DNA of 64,000 nucleotides from Jeotgalibacillus aurantiacus (GTDB lineage: Bacteria > Bacillota > Bacilli > Bacillales > Jeotgalibacillaceae): the NCBI RefSeq assembly GCF_020595125.1, contig NZ_JACNMS010000001.1, forward strand, positions 620,001 to 684,000, in the 5' to 3' direction. Under the pieces are notes generated by a model. The model did no database searches. It saw nothing but the letters and a program-made list of their open reading frames with translations, and was not told the DNA's origin. Below are positions 63,580 to 64,000 of this stretch, piece after piece. The translations under genes and the position numbers were made by a program. The first letter of the stretch is position 1, and every line of letters starts with the position of its first letter.

Positions 63580-63715
63580 GTGTACAATTCCGTTTACAAG
63601 TAAACACATTTGTACACATCCAGTCAAATCAACATGTATACATATTTGTACACATGTTTACTAATTTGTATACTTCATGTTTACATTTTGTTTACATGTT
63701 TACAATAACGTACAC
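63580..63715. repeat. parC-like iteron array, 12 copies of GTNNAC
   Basis: GTTTAC, GTATAC, GTACAC or variants start at 63580, 63592, 63600, 63612, 63636, 63648, 63656, 63668, 63679, 63690, 63698 and 63710. Steps are 12, 8, 12, 24, 12, 8, 12, 11, 11, 8 and 12, i.e. two interleaved series about 20 bp apart. Lying upstream of the parM-like gene, it is a good candidate for the ParR-binding centromere and operator. It fills most of the gap 63458-63800. Confidence 0.7.
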
Positions 63716-63800
63716 ACTCTTTCCCTCCCCTATTTTCAGGAAAAATATGAAACCTTTTATATAAGTATTACGTACCTTTTAGCAGGAAGGAGCTGGTATA

Positions 63801-64000
63801 ATGAATCCATTTTTATCTGTCTGGTTTAAACCGAAAGCGACAACCAGTTATATGATTGAACAGAATAAGAAGAAATTATCTTTAATTATTTTGATGATTG
63901 CAGGCATTGGAGGACTGTTAAATGCGTTGCAGGAGACGGGAATCAATTCTGTTGTATCCCCTGCCCTCATAGCAATTATTGTACTGATTGGTGGTCCGAT
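63801..64000 (+). CDS. Yip1-family membrane protein, 5' part only
   Basis: The first 66 residues are present; the gene runs off the window. MNPFLSVWFKPKATTSYMIEQ followed by a hydrophobic helix (LSLIILMIAGIGGLLNAL) is the typical start of bacterial Yip1-domain proteins (WxxPxxTxxxxxx pattern). GGAAGGAG precedes ATG. Function unknown. Confidence 0.7.
   Translation, partial: MNPFLSVWFKPKATTSYMIEQNKKKLSLIILMIAGIGGLLNALQETGINSVVSPALIAIIVLIGGP

Overview
The window looks like a chromosomal stretch of a low-to-mid GC Bacillales bacterium (Bacillaceae or Caryophanaceae/Planococcaceae type). Grounds: strong AGGAGG ribosome sites, sigma-A style promoters, an FMN riboswitch before ribU, a BirA box before bioY, a ThrD/YclM-type aspartokinase, and a B. 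subtilis-like eps locus containing a SinR homologue. The genus is not certain. No rRNA, tRNA, CRISPR array, transposase or integrase was seen.

Layout. 1-17.9 kb is mostly housekeeping: the 3' end of a GH13 alpha-amylase, aspartokinase, an NAD(P) epimerase, a small HTH protein with a HExxH protein, an XRE-TPR regulator divergent from an MFS exporter, a zinc-independent alcohol dehydrogenase/quinone reductase, an FAD oxidoreductase, a PAS-GGDEF diguanylate cyclase, the glyoxylate shunt (isocitrate lyase, malate synthase G) under shared palindromes, and bioY. 17.9-31.3 kb holds two back-to-back peptide (RiPP) clusters on the minus strand. The upstream one (30.5-23.6 kb) is a complete paeninodin-like lasso peptide cluster: cyclase, precursor, HPr-kinase-like peptide kinase, PqqD-like recognition protein, B2 leader protease, nucleotidyltransferase-like protein and ABC exporter. 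The downstream one (23.6-17.9 kb) has its own Gly/Pro/Asn-rich precursor, a second kinase, PqqD-like protein, ABC exporter and nucleotidyltransferase-like protein, plus a soluble S26-type peptidase and a phosphoesterase. It has no recognisable cyclase or B2 protease.

31.3-53.0 kb is a large exopolysaccharide (eps) locus read leftwards from a promoter at 53.04 kb: epsA, epsB, an EAR-like RNA, epsC, galU, glycosyltransferases, an EpsG-like polymerase, galE, epsL, epsM, epsN, a sinR homologue, more glycosyltransferases, TagD- and TagF-like glycerol-phosphate genes and an ABC-type flippase. At 53.7-53.85 kb, just upstream, lies a 45-codon gene too short for ordinary gene calling. Its leader aligns without gaps to the lasso precursor, including the ring-closing Asp. 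It is followed by a frameshifted GNAT-like pseudogene.

The unifying observation is a 16-bp palindrome, GTTCTTTATAAAGAAC, equal to two inverted SinR half-sites. It occurs at the lasso promoter (twice), before the second RiPP precursor, at the eps promoter (exactly filling the -35/-10 spacer), near epsA, between epsB and epsC, and at the orphan precursor promoter. This predicts that the SinR homologue in the locus co-represses matrix polysaccharide and three peptide products.

56-64 kb contains a secreted beta-helix protein, an S9 peptidase, FMN riboswitch-ribU, pepT, a ParM/ParR-like partition cassette with a 12-copy iteron array, and the start of a Yip1-family gene. Several intergenic regions carry degenerate short repeats with a nearly exact 21-bp period, and two inverted copies of a fold-back dispersed element.
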